This document shows positions 34,997 through 44,873 of a stretch of DNA of 64,000 nucleotides, in pieces (within the stretch, counting starts at the first letter, position 1; each line of letters opens with the position of its first letter). The DNA comes from Bacteroidales bacterium. GTDB taxonomy: Bacteria > Bacteroidota > Bacteroidia > Bacteroidales > UBA932. The stretch spans positions 1-64,000 of the forward strand of contig JAFZDJ010000003.1 of NCBI GenBank assembly GCA_017561265.1, in the 5' to 3' direction. Made by a program: the position numbers and the translations under genes. The notes below the pieces were generated by a model that was given only the letters and a program-made list of their open reading frames with translations, was not told where the DNA came from and did not search any database.

Positions 34997-37900
34997 ATGA
35001 AACCTAGACTTCTCCTATCTCTTATAATATCAATATCATGTATCTGTTTTGCAAACGCCCAGACCTCTAGGATTTATACATCAGGATCAGGTCTGCCAAG
35101 CAGTCTGGTGAGCGACATATACCAGTGCAGTAACGGATTCATCTGGATATCAACAGAGAACGGACTGGCCCGTTTCGACGGAATGGACTTCTCGACCTTC
35201 CACTACAACAGGAACTACAGGAAATCATTATGCAATGACTTTGTTCTCTTCATGTATGAGGACAACCACGGAACATTCTGGGTAGGAACCTCATCCGGAC
35301 TTCAGATTTTCGACGAAGCTTATAACACATTCACCAAGGTCGACCTCAATGACAGCAGCATTCCTTCTTCCGACCAGCATATAGCAGATATCATTCAGGT
35401 AGAATATACAGGAGAAGAACGCATCGTTGCCGCCACATCAGGATATGGAATCTATATTCTGGATCCTATGAGCCGGGAGATAGATGCAAAGAGGCAGGAA
35501 GAGCTCAACGGAAATTTACCGTCACAATTCATCCGTGAGCTGCATGCGGACAGCAAAGGACGTTTATGGATCGGAACTGAAAATGACGGCATCACCATCA
35601 TAGATCTGGAATCAGGATCCCCGATCATACCGGATGTCAAGGGAGTAGACGGAACCATTACAGCAACATCCTTCATAGAGGACACCAAGACCGGCAACAT
35701 GATTCTGGGAACATCAACCCATGGTGTTCTCATATTTGACGATGGCAAGAAAACAATAAGACGGGCAAAGGACAGCAGCGCGGGCAGATACAGCGTGGAG
35801 AGCCTTCTGAAGAATAATATTCTCCCGCAATACGGTGAATCTACATTTCTGGCGGGTACAGAGAACAACGGAATACTTCTTTTTGACGCCATATCAGAAA
35901 ATATCACAGGAATCGAATTCCCTAATGTCCACCAGAACATATCATCATGGAAAGTACACAGCCTTATGGAAGACACCCAAGGCAATGTATGGGTCGGAGC
36001 ATATCAGAGCGGAGTAATGGTAATTCCCAAATCCATGTACGGATTCGAATCAATCCAGTTCGGAGTCGATGAGAATTGGGACGGAGCATGCGTGACATCA
36101 GTCACTGAAGACAGCCGCAATGGAGACATCTGGATAGGAACAGATGGAGAAGGCCTTTTCCGCATCGGAAAAGACGGAAGAAAAAGCCATTATTCAAAAG
36201 AGAACTCTGCATTGACCAACAATTCCATAATGTCCATAGTCCAGGATAAGAGAGGCACATTGTGGATAGCGACATATCTGGGCGGACTCATGAAATGGGA
36301 CCCCAAGACAGGATTCCGTCAGTTCAGGGATCAGGCATCTCTTGCTACAGACAAGACAGCATGTCTGGCCTATTCTCCGGAAGAAGACATTTTATATGTA
36401 GGAACACATGGAAACGGAATGTCCATTGTATCCCTTCCACAGGAGAAGGTTATCAGGACATTTGCTGAAGATGCAAACAAATGGGTCAGCAATCTGTTCA
36501 TAGACCGCACAGGAATGCTGTGGGTCGGAACGTACAACGGCCCGATGTGTTACGACCACAGAATTCAGGAACTCATCAGATACGAGGTGAACGAATCTCT
36601 TAAGATAAGAGTGATCTCATTCGGGGAGACTTCGGACGGAAAGATCTGGATCGGCACAGGAGAAGGTCTGTTCAGTTTTGACAGATCAACAAAGAATACC
36701 GTAACCTACACTACTGCTGACGGCCTGCCGAGCAACATCATAAACGAGATAAGGGAAAGCAGCGACGGAAGTCTCTGGATAGCCACAAATAAAGGTCTGT
36801 CCAGACTTGACCTGTCTGAGGGTACATTCAAGAACTATTATCAATATGACGGATTGCAGGAAGACGAGTTCCATGCAAGAGCATCATACAAGGCAAAGGA
36901 CGGCAAGCTTTACTTCGGAGGAATCAAAGGCCTTACATCGTTCTATCCACACATCGTGGATCAGCGCACCCATCCTGTGCCGCCGCTATATTTCTCTGAT
37001 CTGCGCATCATGAATGAACCTGTAATATACGATGCGGACAACAACAATATCATAGACAAGCATATCACTCAGGCAACGAGCATAAGGGTTCCATATGAGC
37101 GCAATATGGTTTCGCTGATGTTCTCTGTCCTGGAATATACGAATCCACGAAAGATCGTATATGATTATATGATGGAAGGCTTTGATGACAGTTGGAATCA
37201 TACAGGCCAGGAGTCAAGGACAGTCACATACACAAACCTTCCTCCCGGAAAGTACAATCTTGCAGTGAAGGCATATTTCGACGGTGAGCCAGCGGAGTTC
37301 TCCTATAGGGAAATCGGGATCCGTGTTCTTTCGCCATGGTACATGACATGGTGGGCAATCCTCATCTATATCCTGATTGCCATCCTTATAGCACTGGCAT
37401 TAGTACAGAGAAGCAAGAGGATTCAGCTTCAGAAGCAGGAAAAAGAAGAATCCGAAATCAAGGAGATGAAGCTCAAGATGTTTACAAACATCTCACATGA
37501 GATCCGTACCCCTCTCACGCTTGTAATGAGCCCTCTGAAACAGATGAGAGAGTCTGAAACAGATCCGAAGCAGAAGGAACTTTACAATCTCATGTACCGA
37601 AACAGTCTCCGCATTCTGCGTATGGTAAACCAGCTCCTTGATATGCGCAAGGTCGACAGCGGACAGATGAAACTGCATTTCCTTGAAACTGACGTGGTGT
37701 ACTTCATAAAGGACATCATGAAGTCGTTCGACAATCTTGCTGCAAACAACAAGATCAGAATGAATCTGGTTTCGGAAGAAGAAGTGACCAATCTATGGAT
37801 CGATCAGGGAAACTTTGACAAGATCATATTCAACATCCTGTCGAATGCATTCAAATATACTCCTGAAAAAGGATCTATTTCAATCCACATAGGCAAAGCA

Positions 37901-39097
37901 AGAAAGAATGAAGGCATTCTGGCTTCCTCAGTAAAAGAATATGTCGAGTTCATCATCGAGAATACAGGAAGCCGTATTGACGACAAATATCTGGACAAGC
38001 TGTTCGACAGATTCTTCCAGACAGACATAAAGGATGCAAAAGTCGGTTCCGGTGTGGGACTGAATCTTGCGAAGATGCTTGTCGACCTGCATCACGGTGA
38101 CATCAGGGCATACAATACGGAGACTGGAGTTGCATTCGCGATAAGGATTCCTTCAGGATGCTCACATCTTACTCAAGAGGAGATGACCAAGCCTACCAAC
38201 CATAAGGATCTTTACACAAAAAGGCCAACCGAAGATCTGGCTGGAAATGAGGATGTGACATGTGCCCCGGCTGAAACGGAGACGGCCAAGCAGACAAAGT
38301 CCAAGAGGAATATTGTGCTTGTGGATGACGACAGCGAGATGAGAGCATATCTGAAGCTGGAGCTTCAGTCTATATATAATATAGAGGTATGCGCAAGCGG
38401 AAAAGATGCATGGACCAAGATCACTACGACCATCCCTGATGCAATCGTGACGGATCTCATGATGGAAGGAATGGATGGAGCTGAGCTATGTGAGAAGGTC
38501 AAGAAGAACCATCAGACAAATCATATTCCTGTCATAATCCTGACATCGTCTTCTGATGAAAACAGTCAGCAGAAGTGCATAGACAGCGGTGCAGACAGAT
38601 TCCTTACCAAGCCGATTTCGCTTGAGATACTCAAGAGTACGATTTCAAACGCAATAGCTACACGCGACACGATAAGAAACAAGTATAATAAGGAAATCGA
38701 CTACAAGCTCAGCGAAATCCAGATGAAGGATCCGGGAAATGAACTTGTATGCAAAGTCATCGAGACCATAAGGAAGAACATGGAGAACACCGACTTCACA
38801 GTGGAGGATCTCAGTCGTGAGGTCGGAATGAGCCGTGTCCATCTGAATCGAAAACTGAAAGAGGTGATGAATGTATCTCCGAGCAGTCTGATAAGGTCAA
38901 TCAGATTGAAGCAGGCCGCTTTTCTCCTTATAAACAATAATGTGAACATCTCTGAAGTTGCATATAAGGTCGGATTCTCAACCCATTCATATTTCTCCAA
39001 TTCATTCCATGATTACTTCGGAATGACTCCGAAGGAATTTGTGGCGAAGTATTCGGACTGCAAGGATGAGGAGACACTGAAAAGAATCTTCGAATAG
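34997..39097 (+). CDS. Hybrid two-component system sensor/regulator (HTCS)
   Basis: 1366 aa from MKPRLLLSLI (signal peptide to FANAQ). Periplasmic part: Reg_prop beta-propeller repeats (recurring GLPSS, WIGTENDGI, LWVGTYNG, GKIWIGTGEGL), then a Y_Y_Y domain (about 700-780, ending ...GIRVLSPWYM). One membrane helix (WWAILIYILIAILIALALV). Cytoplasmic part: HisKA with H834 in NISHEIRTPLT, HATPase with NILSNAFKYTPEKG and GSGVGLNLAKML, a receiver with phosphoacceptor D1153 in IVTDLMMEG, and a C-terminal AraC-type HTH (FTVEDLSREVGMSRVHLNRK; VAYKVGFSTHSYFSNSF). HTCS proteins sense oligosaccharides and activate nearby CAZyme genes. Likely targets are the flanking hemicellulose genes (inference). Convergent with GH97. 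Confidence 0.95.
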   Translation: MKPRLLLSLIISISCICFANAQTSRIYTSGSGLPSSLVSDIYQCSNGFIWISTENGLARFDGMDFSTFHYNRNYRKSLCNDFVLFMYEDNHGTFWVGTSSGLQIFDEAYNTFTKVDLNDSSIPSSDQHIADIIQVEYTGEERIVAATSGYGIYILDPMSREIDAKRQEELNGNLPSQFIRELHADSKGRLWIGTENDGITIIDLESGSPIIPDVKGVDGTITATSFIEDTKTGNMILGTSTHGVLIFDDGKKTIRRAKDSSAGRYSVESLLKNNILPQYGESTFLAGTENNGILLFDAISENITGIEFPNVHQNISSWKVHSLMEDTQGNVWVGAYQSGVMVIPKSMYGFESIQFGVDENWDGACVTSVTEDSRNGDIWIGTDGEGLFRIGKDGRKSHYSKENSALTNNSIMSIVQDKRGTLWIATYLGGLMKWDPKTGFRQFRDQASLATDKTACLAYSPEEDILYVGTHGNGMSIVSLPQEKVIRTFAEDANKWVSNLFIDRTGMLWVGTYNGPMCYDHRIQELIRYEVNESLKIRVISFGETSDGKIWIGTGEGLFSFDRSTKNTVTYTTADGLPSNIINEIRESSDGSLWIATNKGLSRLDLSEGTFKNYYQYDGLQEDEFHARASYKAKDGKLYFGGIKGLTSFYPHIVDQRTHPVPPLYFSDLRIMNEPVIYDADNNNIIDKHITQATSIRVPYERNMVSLMFSVLEYTNPRKIVYDYMMEGFDDSWNHTGQESRTVTYTNLPPGKYNLAVKAYFDGEPAEFSYREIGIRVLSPWYMTWWAILIYILIAILIALALVQRSKRIQLQKQEKEESEIKEMKLKMFTNISHEIRTPLTLVMSPLKQMRESETDPKQKELYNLMYRNSLRILRMVNQLLDMRKVDSGQMKLHFLETDVVYFIKDIMKSFDNLAANNKIRMNLVSEEEVTNLWIDQGNFDKIIFNILSNAFKYTPEKGSISIHIGKARKNEGILASSVKEYVEFIIENTGSRIDDKYLDKLFDRFFQTDIKDAKVGSGVGLNLAKMLVDLHHGDIRAYNTETGVAFAIRIPSGCSHLTQEEMTKPTNHKDLYTKRPTEDLAGNEDVTCAPAETETAKQTKSKRNIVLVDDDSEMRAYLKLELQSIYNIEVCASGKDAWTKITTTIPDAIVTDLMMEGMDGAELCEKVKKNHQTNHIPVIILTSSSDENSQQKCIDSGADRFLTKPISLEILKSTISNAIATRDTIRNKYNKEIDYKLSEIQMKDPGNELVCKVIETIRKNMENTDFTVEDLSREVGMSRVHLNRKLKEVMNVSPSSLIRSIRLKQAAFLLINNNVNISEVAYKVGFSTHSYFSNSFHDYFGMTPKEFVAKYSDCKDEETLKRIFE

Positions 39098-39141
39098 AAA
39101 ATCCGGAAAGACATATTCAGAATATGTCTTTCCGGATTTTC
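39098..39141. terminator. Bidirectional terminator between HTCS and GH97
   Basis: AAAATCCGGAAAGACATATTC pairs fully with its complement AGAATATGTCTTTCCGGATT and onward TTTC, with almost no loop. It serves both convergent genes. Confidence 0.85.
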
Positions 39142-39157
39142 TGATTTGACGAGGATA

Positions 39158-41149
39158 TTATCCGATTATCAGGACTGCACCGTCATTCTTCTGTACCTTT
39201 ACGGTGTGTTTGGCCTTTGGAGCTGTTTCTGAAGGCTCATTGCCTCCTGAGATGAGTCTCACATCAGCTTTTTCAAGGCCAAGGGTCTCAAGAACATCCT
39301 TTACATTGACCTCAAGGGTCTGATCAACGGCATTTGCCGCTGCGACATACCACTTGTCACCATTTCTTCTTGCAAGCACTACATACTCACCAGGAAGACC
39401 GTCGATGTAGCGTGTCTCATCCCATGTGGTAGGAACCTCTCTGAGGAAATCCAGGCAGACTTTCGGAGCATCCTGCATGTTGTTAGGAGCCAATGCGAAG
39501 TTCTGGATCGGGTTCTGGAAAAGCACGCATGTGGCAAGCTGGAACACATCAGTCGTACGACGTGTGGTTCCGCGCTGGTTCGAACGATGAAGACGCTCGT
39601 TCATGAAGCATCCGCCGAATTCCATGACTCCTACAGTGTTGCGGATGAACGGATGCAGACATGCTGCCTGAGCCTCCTGATCACACTCATACTGGCTGAA
39701 CACAAGGTTTTCCGATGCACGCACAGCCTCGCTGCCGACATAGTTAGGGTACATCTTCTCCCATCCTCTAGGAAGCGTACAGCCATGGAAGATCACCATA
39801 AGTCCATATTCATCTGCGTCACTGAGGATAGCCTCGTAATGCGCCATGGTCTCCTGTTTGTCTCCGCCGAAGAAATCGACTTTGATACCCTTAATTCCAA
39901 GGTCACGCATCCATTTCATCTCCTTCTTTCGGAGGATAGGATTGCTCATTATATTGATAGGTCCCTGCTCGATATCGTTCCACCAGCCGCTTGAGCTGTA
40001 CCAGAGGAAGAGTTCCACATTCCTTTCGCGCGCATATGAAACCAGTTCCTGGATTCCGTCACGGCCGATATAGGTATCCCACCAGTTGTCTACAAGATTG
40101 TACTTGAAGCCCATTTCCGAAGCCATGTCGATGTACTTCTTCTGATCCTCCATGCAGATGCTGGCATCCTGCCATACGATCCAGCTCCATGTACCCTTTC
40201 CGAACTGGTAGTCACGGGATGGTTCATAAAGAGGCTCTACGAAATCCCATGCCACAGTAGTCTCCACAATAGGTTTGAGAGTCTCGCCGAGGGTTATTGT
40301 CCTCCATGGAGTGGCACCAGGAAGAGCTATTGCAGGCTCTGCAGTTCCGTTTCCATTGTTTTCCTCAGGCATAGGATACTCTATCTTATATGCAGCGGCC
40401 ACACTTCCCTCTGAATTGCCAGGAGCCTCATAATACTCGCTGAGTCTTGAGCCGCAGAAACGGCCGTCTACGCCGGTCTCGCTCACAAGTACCCATCCGT
40501 CCGTTCCAAGCTGGTAAAGGCATGGGAATGTATATCCATGTCCATATTCAGAAGGAGCCGTTACCGGCTTGCCTATGCCATAATATTCCTCATAGCTTGG
40601 CTTCGTACGTTTCCATCCGATCATGGAATGGCTCTGCGGAGTCAGATATGTCTTCAGATAGTCATGTTCTGCAGAATCATTGAAACAGAATTCCGTAAGC
40701 TCCTCGAAAATCCTGACACTTCCGGTCTCACCTTCTTTTGGAATGATATAGCGGAATGCAATGTCATTTCCGCCGACATGAAACTCGACAATAAGATTCT
40801 TTCCTTCCTTGTTGCGGAATGTAAGGACAGCCTTCGTTACATCATAGGACATTCTGGAAGCCTTGCTTCGGTTCATCTCATATTCACCTTCAGCACGTTC
40901 CTTATCCATGGAAACAAATTCGAGCTCCGTGAAATCAAAAGCATTGGTACGAAGTCCCAGACGTGAAGGATTAAGGAAATTCTTCCCGTTATGGTCGACC
41001 TGATAATATACCTTGGCCTCATTTTCCATCACGTTTACGACAGTAGCGCCGTCCGGGCTGACGACAGAAGCCTTGACCTCCGCCGAAACAGCGATGGCCG
41101 CGCACATATGTGCAACGGCCATCATTATAATAGTAAATATTCTTTTCAT
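39158..41149 (-). CDS. GH97 glycosidase (alpha-galactosidase-like)
   Basis: 663 aa with signal peptide (MKRIFTIIMMAVAHMCAAIA, cut near SAE). N-terminal GH97 beta domain (VVSPDGATVVNVM, YQVDHNGKNFLNPSRLGL). Catalytic barrel with YNLVDNWWDTYIGRDGIQE, LFLWYSSSGWWND, GIKGIKVDFFGGDKQ and FHGCTLPRGWEKMYPN. An aspartate (D425 in KVDFF) sits where retaining GH97 alpha-galactosidases have the nucleophile; inverting SusB-like alpha-glucosidases use glutamates instead. I therefore favour alpha-galactosidase, though alpha-L-arabinopyranosidase activity is also known in the family. It lies 14 bp after tkt and is read from the tkt promoter. Confidence 0.9.
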   Translation of the reverse strand: MKRIFTIIMMAVAHMCAAIAVSAEVKASVVSPDGATVVNVMENEAKVYYQVDHNGKNFLNPSRLGLRTNAFDFTELEFVSMDKERAEGEYEMNRSKASRMSYDVTKAVLTFRNKEGKNLIVEFHVGGNDIAFRYIIPKEGETGSVRIFEELTEFCFNDSAEHDYLKTYLTPQSHSMIGWKRTKPSYEEYYGIGKPVTAPSEYGHGYTFPCLYQLGTDGWVLVSETGVDGRFCGSRLSEYYEAPGNSEGSVAAAYKIEYPMPEENNGNGTAEPAIALPGATPWRTITLGETLKPIVETTVAWDFVEPLYEPSRDYQFGKGTWSWIVWQDASICMEDQKKYIDMASEMGFKYNLVDNWWDTYIGRDGIQELVSYARERNVELFLWYSSSGWWNDIEQGPINIMSNPILRKKEMKWMRDLGIKGIKVDFFGGDKQETMAHYEAILSDADEYGLMVIFHGCTLPRGWEKMYPNYVGSEAVRASENLVFSQYECDQEAQAACLHPFIRNTVGVMEFGGCFMNERLHRSNQRGTTRRTTDVFQLATCVLFQNPIQNFALAPNNMQDAPKVCLDFLREVPTTWDETRYIDGLPGEYVVLARRNGDKWYVAAANAVDQTLEVNVKDVLETLGLEKADVRLISGGNEPSETAPKAKHTVKVQKNDGAVLIIG

Positions 41150-41163
41150 CTTTTATCTGATGA

Positions 41164-43179
41164 CTAGAACATAGCCTTAACCTGGTTGTAAACGTTCTGA
41201 GCTGTGAAGCCGAGCTTCTCGTCAAGAACAGTATAAGGAGCTGAGAAACCGAAGCTCTCGAGACCGAATACCTTACCGTTTGAACCAACAAGACCCTCGA
41301 GGTTTACAGGAAGACCGGCTGTGAGACCGAAGATCTTCTCACCGCATGGAAGAATTGCCTGCTGGTACTCCTTAGGCTGTGTGCGGAAGAGACCCTCTGA
41401 AGGGCAGCTTACGATACGAACCTTAAGACCGTCCTCACGAAGGAGAGCAGCACCTGCAACGAGAGTAGAAACCTCAGAACCTGAAGCTACGAGAGTTACA
41501 TCAGGATTCTCGTCTGAACCTGCAACGATGTAAGCACCCTTCTCTGCCTGAGTGTAGTCAGTTCCGTCAGGAAGCTGAGCGATGTTCTGACGTGAGAAGA
41601 TGAGAGCTGTAGGAGTGTCTGTATTCTCCATAGCCATCTTCCAGCACTGTGTAGTCTCGATTGAGTCTGCAGGACGGAGAACGAGAACAGAGTTCTTTCC
41701 ATGATGATTCTTGAGCTTCTCCATAAGGCGGATCTGTGCCTCCTGCTCGACAGGCTCGTGAGTAGGGCCGTCCTCACCTACGCGGAATGCGTCATGTGTC
41801 CAGATGAACTTCACTGGAAGCTCCATGAGAGCCGCCATACGTACAGCTGGCTTCATATAGTCTGAGAATACGAAGAATGTACCGCAAGCAGCGATCACAC
41901 CACCGTGAAGTGCCATACCGATGCAGCAGCAAGCCATAGTAAGCTCTGCAACACCTGCCTGGAAGAATGCGCCGCTGAAGTCATCCTTTGTCATTGAAGT
42001 AGTCTTGTTGAGGAATCCGTCAGTCTTGTCAGAGTTAGAAAGGTCAGCTGAAGAGCAGATCATGTTAGGAACCTGCTGAGCGAGCTGGCTGAGAACTGCT
42101 GCAGATGCGTTTCTTGTTGCATCGCCAGGCTTCTGCTGAACGAGCGACCAGTCTACCTTAGGAGCAGCACCGCTGAACCACTCTGCCTGTGCGGCAGCCT
42201 TCTCAGGATTTGCAGCTGCCCATGCAGCCTCTTCCTCATGACGTGCAGCCACGATAGCCTTGAGTTCCTCCTCACGCTTAGCGTAGAGAGCCTTCACATC
42301 GTCGAAGATCACGAATGGATTCTCAGGATCACCACCGAGGTTAGCGACTGTATTCTTGAATGCGTCACCACCGAGAGGCGCACCGTGAGTCTTGCAGTTG
42401 CGCTCATATGAAGAACCGTCAGCCTTGAGGGCACCCTTACCCATCACGCACTTACCGATGATGAGAGTAGGCTGTCCCTTCACTTCCTTGGCCTCGTCGA
42501 GAGCCTTGCGGATCTGCTCGCAGTCATTACCGTTGATTGTGATGACATGCCATCCCCATGCACGGTACTTCATCTCTGTATTCTCTGTCATTACGTCAGC
42601 GCACTCAGTAGAGAGCTGGATGTCATTTGAGTCATAGAACATGATGAGGTTGTCGAGACCGAGGTGACCTGCGATACGGCCTGCTCCCTGTGAGATCTCC
42701 TCCTGTACACCACCGTCAGAGATGTATGCATAGATAGTCTCCTTTGCGAATGTAGGGTTGCCTGTGCGGGCAGCAAGGAATTTAGCAGCGATAGCTGCAC
42801 CTACTGCGAACACATGTCCCTGTCCGAGAGGGCCTGATGTATTCTCGATACCACGGAGAAGGTCTACCTCAGGATGACCTGGAGTCGGAGACTCCCACTG
42901 ACGGAGCTGCTTAAGTTCCTCAAGAGAGAACTTGCCTGCAAGAGCAAGCTGAGAATAAAGCATAGGTGCCATATGACCTGGATCGAGGAAGAAACGGTCA
43001 CGACCTTCCCACTTCGGATTTGCAGGATCGTACTGAAGATACTCAGCATAGAGGACATTGATGAAGTCCGCTCCACCCATGGCTCCACCAGGGTGACCTG
43101 ACTTAGCCTTTTCAACCATTGATGCTGCGAGGATTCTGATGTTGTCCGCAGCAAGATTCATTACGTTAGTGTTGTTCAT
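41164..43179 (-). CDS. tkt: Transketolase
   Basis: 671 aa from MNNTNVMNLA. It is a thiamine diphosphate enzyme of the pentose phosphate pathway that takes xylulose 5-phosphate onward. Segments: KSGHPGGAMGGADF, FFLDPGHMAPMLYSQL, GPLGQGHVFAVGAAIAAKF, the TPP-binding GDGx-like ISDGGVQEEISQG to YDSNDIQLS region, FLNKTTSMTKDDF, and THDAFRVGEDGPTHEPVEQ. The frame runs 25 codons further upstream without homology. A near-perfect promoter is present 46-76 bp upstream. Together with xylABE it completes xylose entry; the biased codons suggest high expression. Confidence 0.95.
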   Translation of the reverse strand: MNNTNVMNLAADNIRILAASMVEKAKSGHPGGAMGGADFINVLYAEYLQYDPANPKWEGRDRFFLDPGHMAPMLYSQLALAGKFSLEELKQLRQWESPTPGHPEVDLLRGIENTSGPLGQGHVFAVGAAIAAKFLAARTGNPTFAKETIYAYISDGGVQEEISQGAGRIAGHLGLDNLIMFYDSNDIQLSTECADVMTENTEMKYRAWGWHVITINGNDCEQIRKALDEAKEVKGQPTLIIGKCVMGKGALKADGSSYERNCKTHGAPLGGDAFKNTVANLGGDPENPFVIFDDVKALYAKREEELKAIVAARHEEEAAWAAANPEKAAAQAEWFSGAAPKVDWSLVQQKPGDATRNASAAVLSQLAQQVPNMICSSADLSNSDKTDGFLNKTTSMTKDDFSGAFFQAGVAELTMACCCIGMALHGGVIAACGTFFVFSDYMKPAVRMAALMELPVKFIWTHDAFRVGEDGPTHEPVEQEAQIRLMEKLKNHHGKNSVLVLRPADSIETTQCWKMAMENTDTPTALIFSRQNIAQLPDGTDYTQAEKGAYIVAGSDENPDVTLVASGSEVSTLVAGAALLREDGLKVRIVSCPSEGLFRTQPKEYQQAILPCGEKIFGLTAGLPVNLEGLVGSNGKVFGLESFGFSAPYTVLDEKLGFTAQNVYNQVKAMF

Positions 43180-43224
43180 GATTAATGTGTATGTGTTAGT
43201 TTTTGATGTCACTTCAAAATCATA

Positions 43225-43255
43225 CAAATTTAATATTCTATTTTGGAATTTCAAA
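43225..43255 (-). promoter_or_regulatory. Promoter of tkt-GH97
   Basis: Minus strand: TTTG (43252-43255), 19-nt spacer, TAAATTTG (43225-43232): an exact Bacteroidetes consensus. Confidence 0.8.
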
Positions 43256-43380
43256 GAAACTGCGGCACAGATATTTTCATGTTACATATTTTATAGGAAA
43301 TGTTATCATTTCAACATGTATTTATCAAAAAAATAAAGCAATTGAACAAGTTCGAGCATGTAAAATCAGTAATCTTTTAA

Positions 43381-43388
43381 TAACTTTG
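43381..43388 (+). promoter_or_regulatory. -7 box of the GPH transporter operon
   Basis: TAACTTTG, 39 bp upstream of the ATG at 43428. No consensus TTTG at 19-21 nt, which suggests activator dependence. Confidence 0.5.
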
Positions 43389-43427
43389 TACTTATTAAGA
43401 CAATAATCACTAAAACTAATAAAAACA

Positions 43428-44846
43428 ATGGCAAACAACACTGCAAACGAAGCTAAGGGCTTCTACAAGCTTTCGTGGCTTCAGAGGATTGGTTTCGGAG
43501 CCGGAGACATGGCCCAGAACCTCATCTACCAGACTGTCAGCATCTGGCTTCTCTTCTTCTACACAAACGTTTACGGCCTCAGCCCTGGAGCTGCAGCCCT
43601 CATGTTCCTCATCGTCCGCCTTGTCGACGTATTGTGGGACCCTATCGTAGGAGCATTCGTAGACAAAGGCAATCCTAAATGGGGTAAATACCGTTCATGG
43701 CTCATTCTCGGAGGTATTCCTCTCGCAGGACTTGCAATCCTCTGCTTCTGGAATCAGTTCAGCGGCTCATTGATCTACGCATACATCACATATGTAGGTA
43801 TGAGCATGTGCTACACATTGGTAAACGTTCCTTACGGTGCCCTCAACTCATCGCTTACAAGAGACACTGAGGAGATCACAATCCTCACATCTACAAGAAT
43901 GTTCATGGCCAACCTGGGAGCCCTCATCGTGAAGTCACTCCCTATGGTAATCGCCATCTTCGCTCCTATGGCAGCCGACGGAACAGCCATCACTGACAAG
44001 CCTGAGTCTGCTACAGCATGGTTCATCACAATGACTATCTTCGGAATCGCAGGTCTCGCTCTCCTTATCTTCTGCTTCTCACAGTGTAAGGAAAGAGTCG
44101 TGATGGATGCCAAGGAGTCTGAGAACGTAAAGGTCAGCGACCTATGGATGGAGTTCCTCCGCAACCGTCCGTTGAGAGTTCTTGCATTCTTCTTCATCAC
44201 AGCATTCTCTATGATGAGTGTAGGAAATGCGGCTGACGCATATTTCATGACTTATAATGTAGGCGCTACTCCGATGATGACCACAGCATTCATGTGGCTC
44301 GGAACAATCCCTGCATTCATCTTCATGCCTCTCGTACCTGCAATCAAGCGCAAGATCGGTAAGAAGGGTATGTTCTACCTCTTCCTCGGTACAGCCGTAG
44401 TAGGTATGGCAATGATGTACATCTTTGTACAGGTCGAGGCTCTCAAGCAGTTCTGGCTCCTCTGCATCGCTCAGTTCGTGAAGAGTACAGGTGTGATCGT
44501 AGCAACCGGTTACATGTGGGCTCTCGTTCCTGAGGTTGTATCATACGGTGAGTATACTTCCGGTAGACGTATCGCTGGTATCGTGAACGCACTTACAGGT
44601 ATCTTCTTCAAGGCAGGTATGGCTCTTGGCGGAGTAGTTCCTGGTCTCGTTCTCGCAATCGTAGGCTTTGATGCAGCTCTTCCACAGCAGACAGCTCTCG
44701 CTGAGCAGGGTATCCTCTGGCTCGTTTGCGTAATTCCGGCAGTCCTCCTCTTCCTTGCTATGTTCATCATTTCCAAGTACGAGCTTGAGGATGACGTGAT
44801 CGACAACATCAACAGAGAGATCGAAGCTAGAGCAAAAAACGCATAA
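43428..44846 (+). CDS. GPH-family glycoside/pentoside/hexuronide transporter
   Basis: 472 aa, 12 membrane helices, cation-symporter GPH family (MelB/XylP/XynB-like). Signatures: LQRIGFGAGDMAQNLIYQT in helix 1, RLVDVLWDPIVGAFVDKG, WGKYRSWLILGGIPLA, LVNVPYGALNSSLTRDTEE and GYMWALVPEVVSYGEYTSGRR. Members bring xylosides, arabinosides or hexuronides across the inner membrane. First gene of a rightward operon with GH43, GH67 and an OPA-type transporter, so xylo-oligosaccharides or aldouronic acids are the likely cargo (inference). Confidence 0.9.
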   Translation: MANNTANEAKGFYKLSWLQRIGFGAGDMAQNLIYQTVSIWLLFFYTNVYGLSPGAAALMFLIVRLVDVLWDPIVGAFVDKGNPKWGKYRSWLILGGIPLAGLAILCFWNQFSGSLIYAYITYVGMSMCYTLVNVPYGALNSSLTRDTEEITILTSTRMFMANLGALIVKSLPMVIAIFAPMAADGTAITDKPESATAWFITMTIFGIAGLALLIFCFSQCKERVVMDAKESENVKVSDLWMEFLRNRPLRVLAFFFITAFSMMSVGNAADAYFMTYNVGATPMMTTAFMWLGTIPAFIFMPLVPAIKRKIGKKGMFYLFLGTAVVGMAMMYIFVQVEALKQFWLLCIAQFVKSTGVIVATGYMWALVPEVVSYGEYTSGRRIAGIVNALTGIFFKAGMALGGVVPGLVLAIVGFDAALPQQTALAEQGILWLVCVIPAVLLFLAMFIISKYELEDDVIDNINREIEARAKNA

Positions 44847-44873
44847 TCACATAACTCATAACACTTTATAAAA

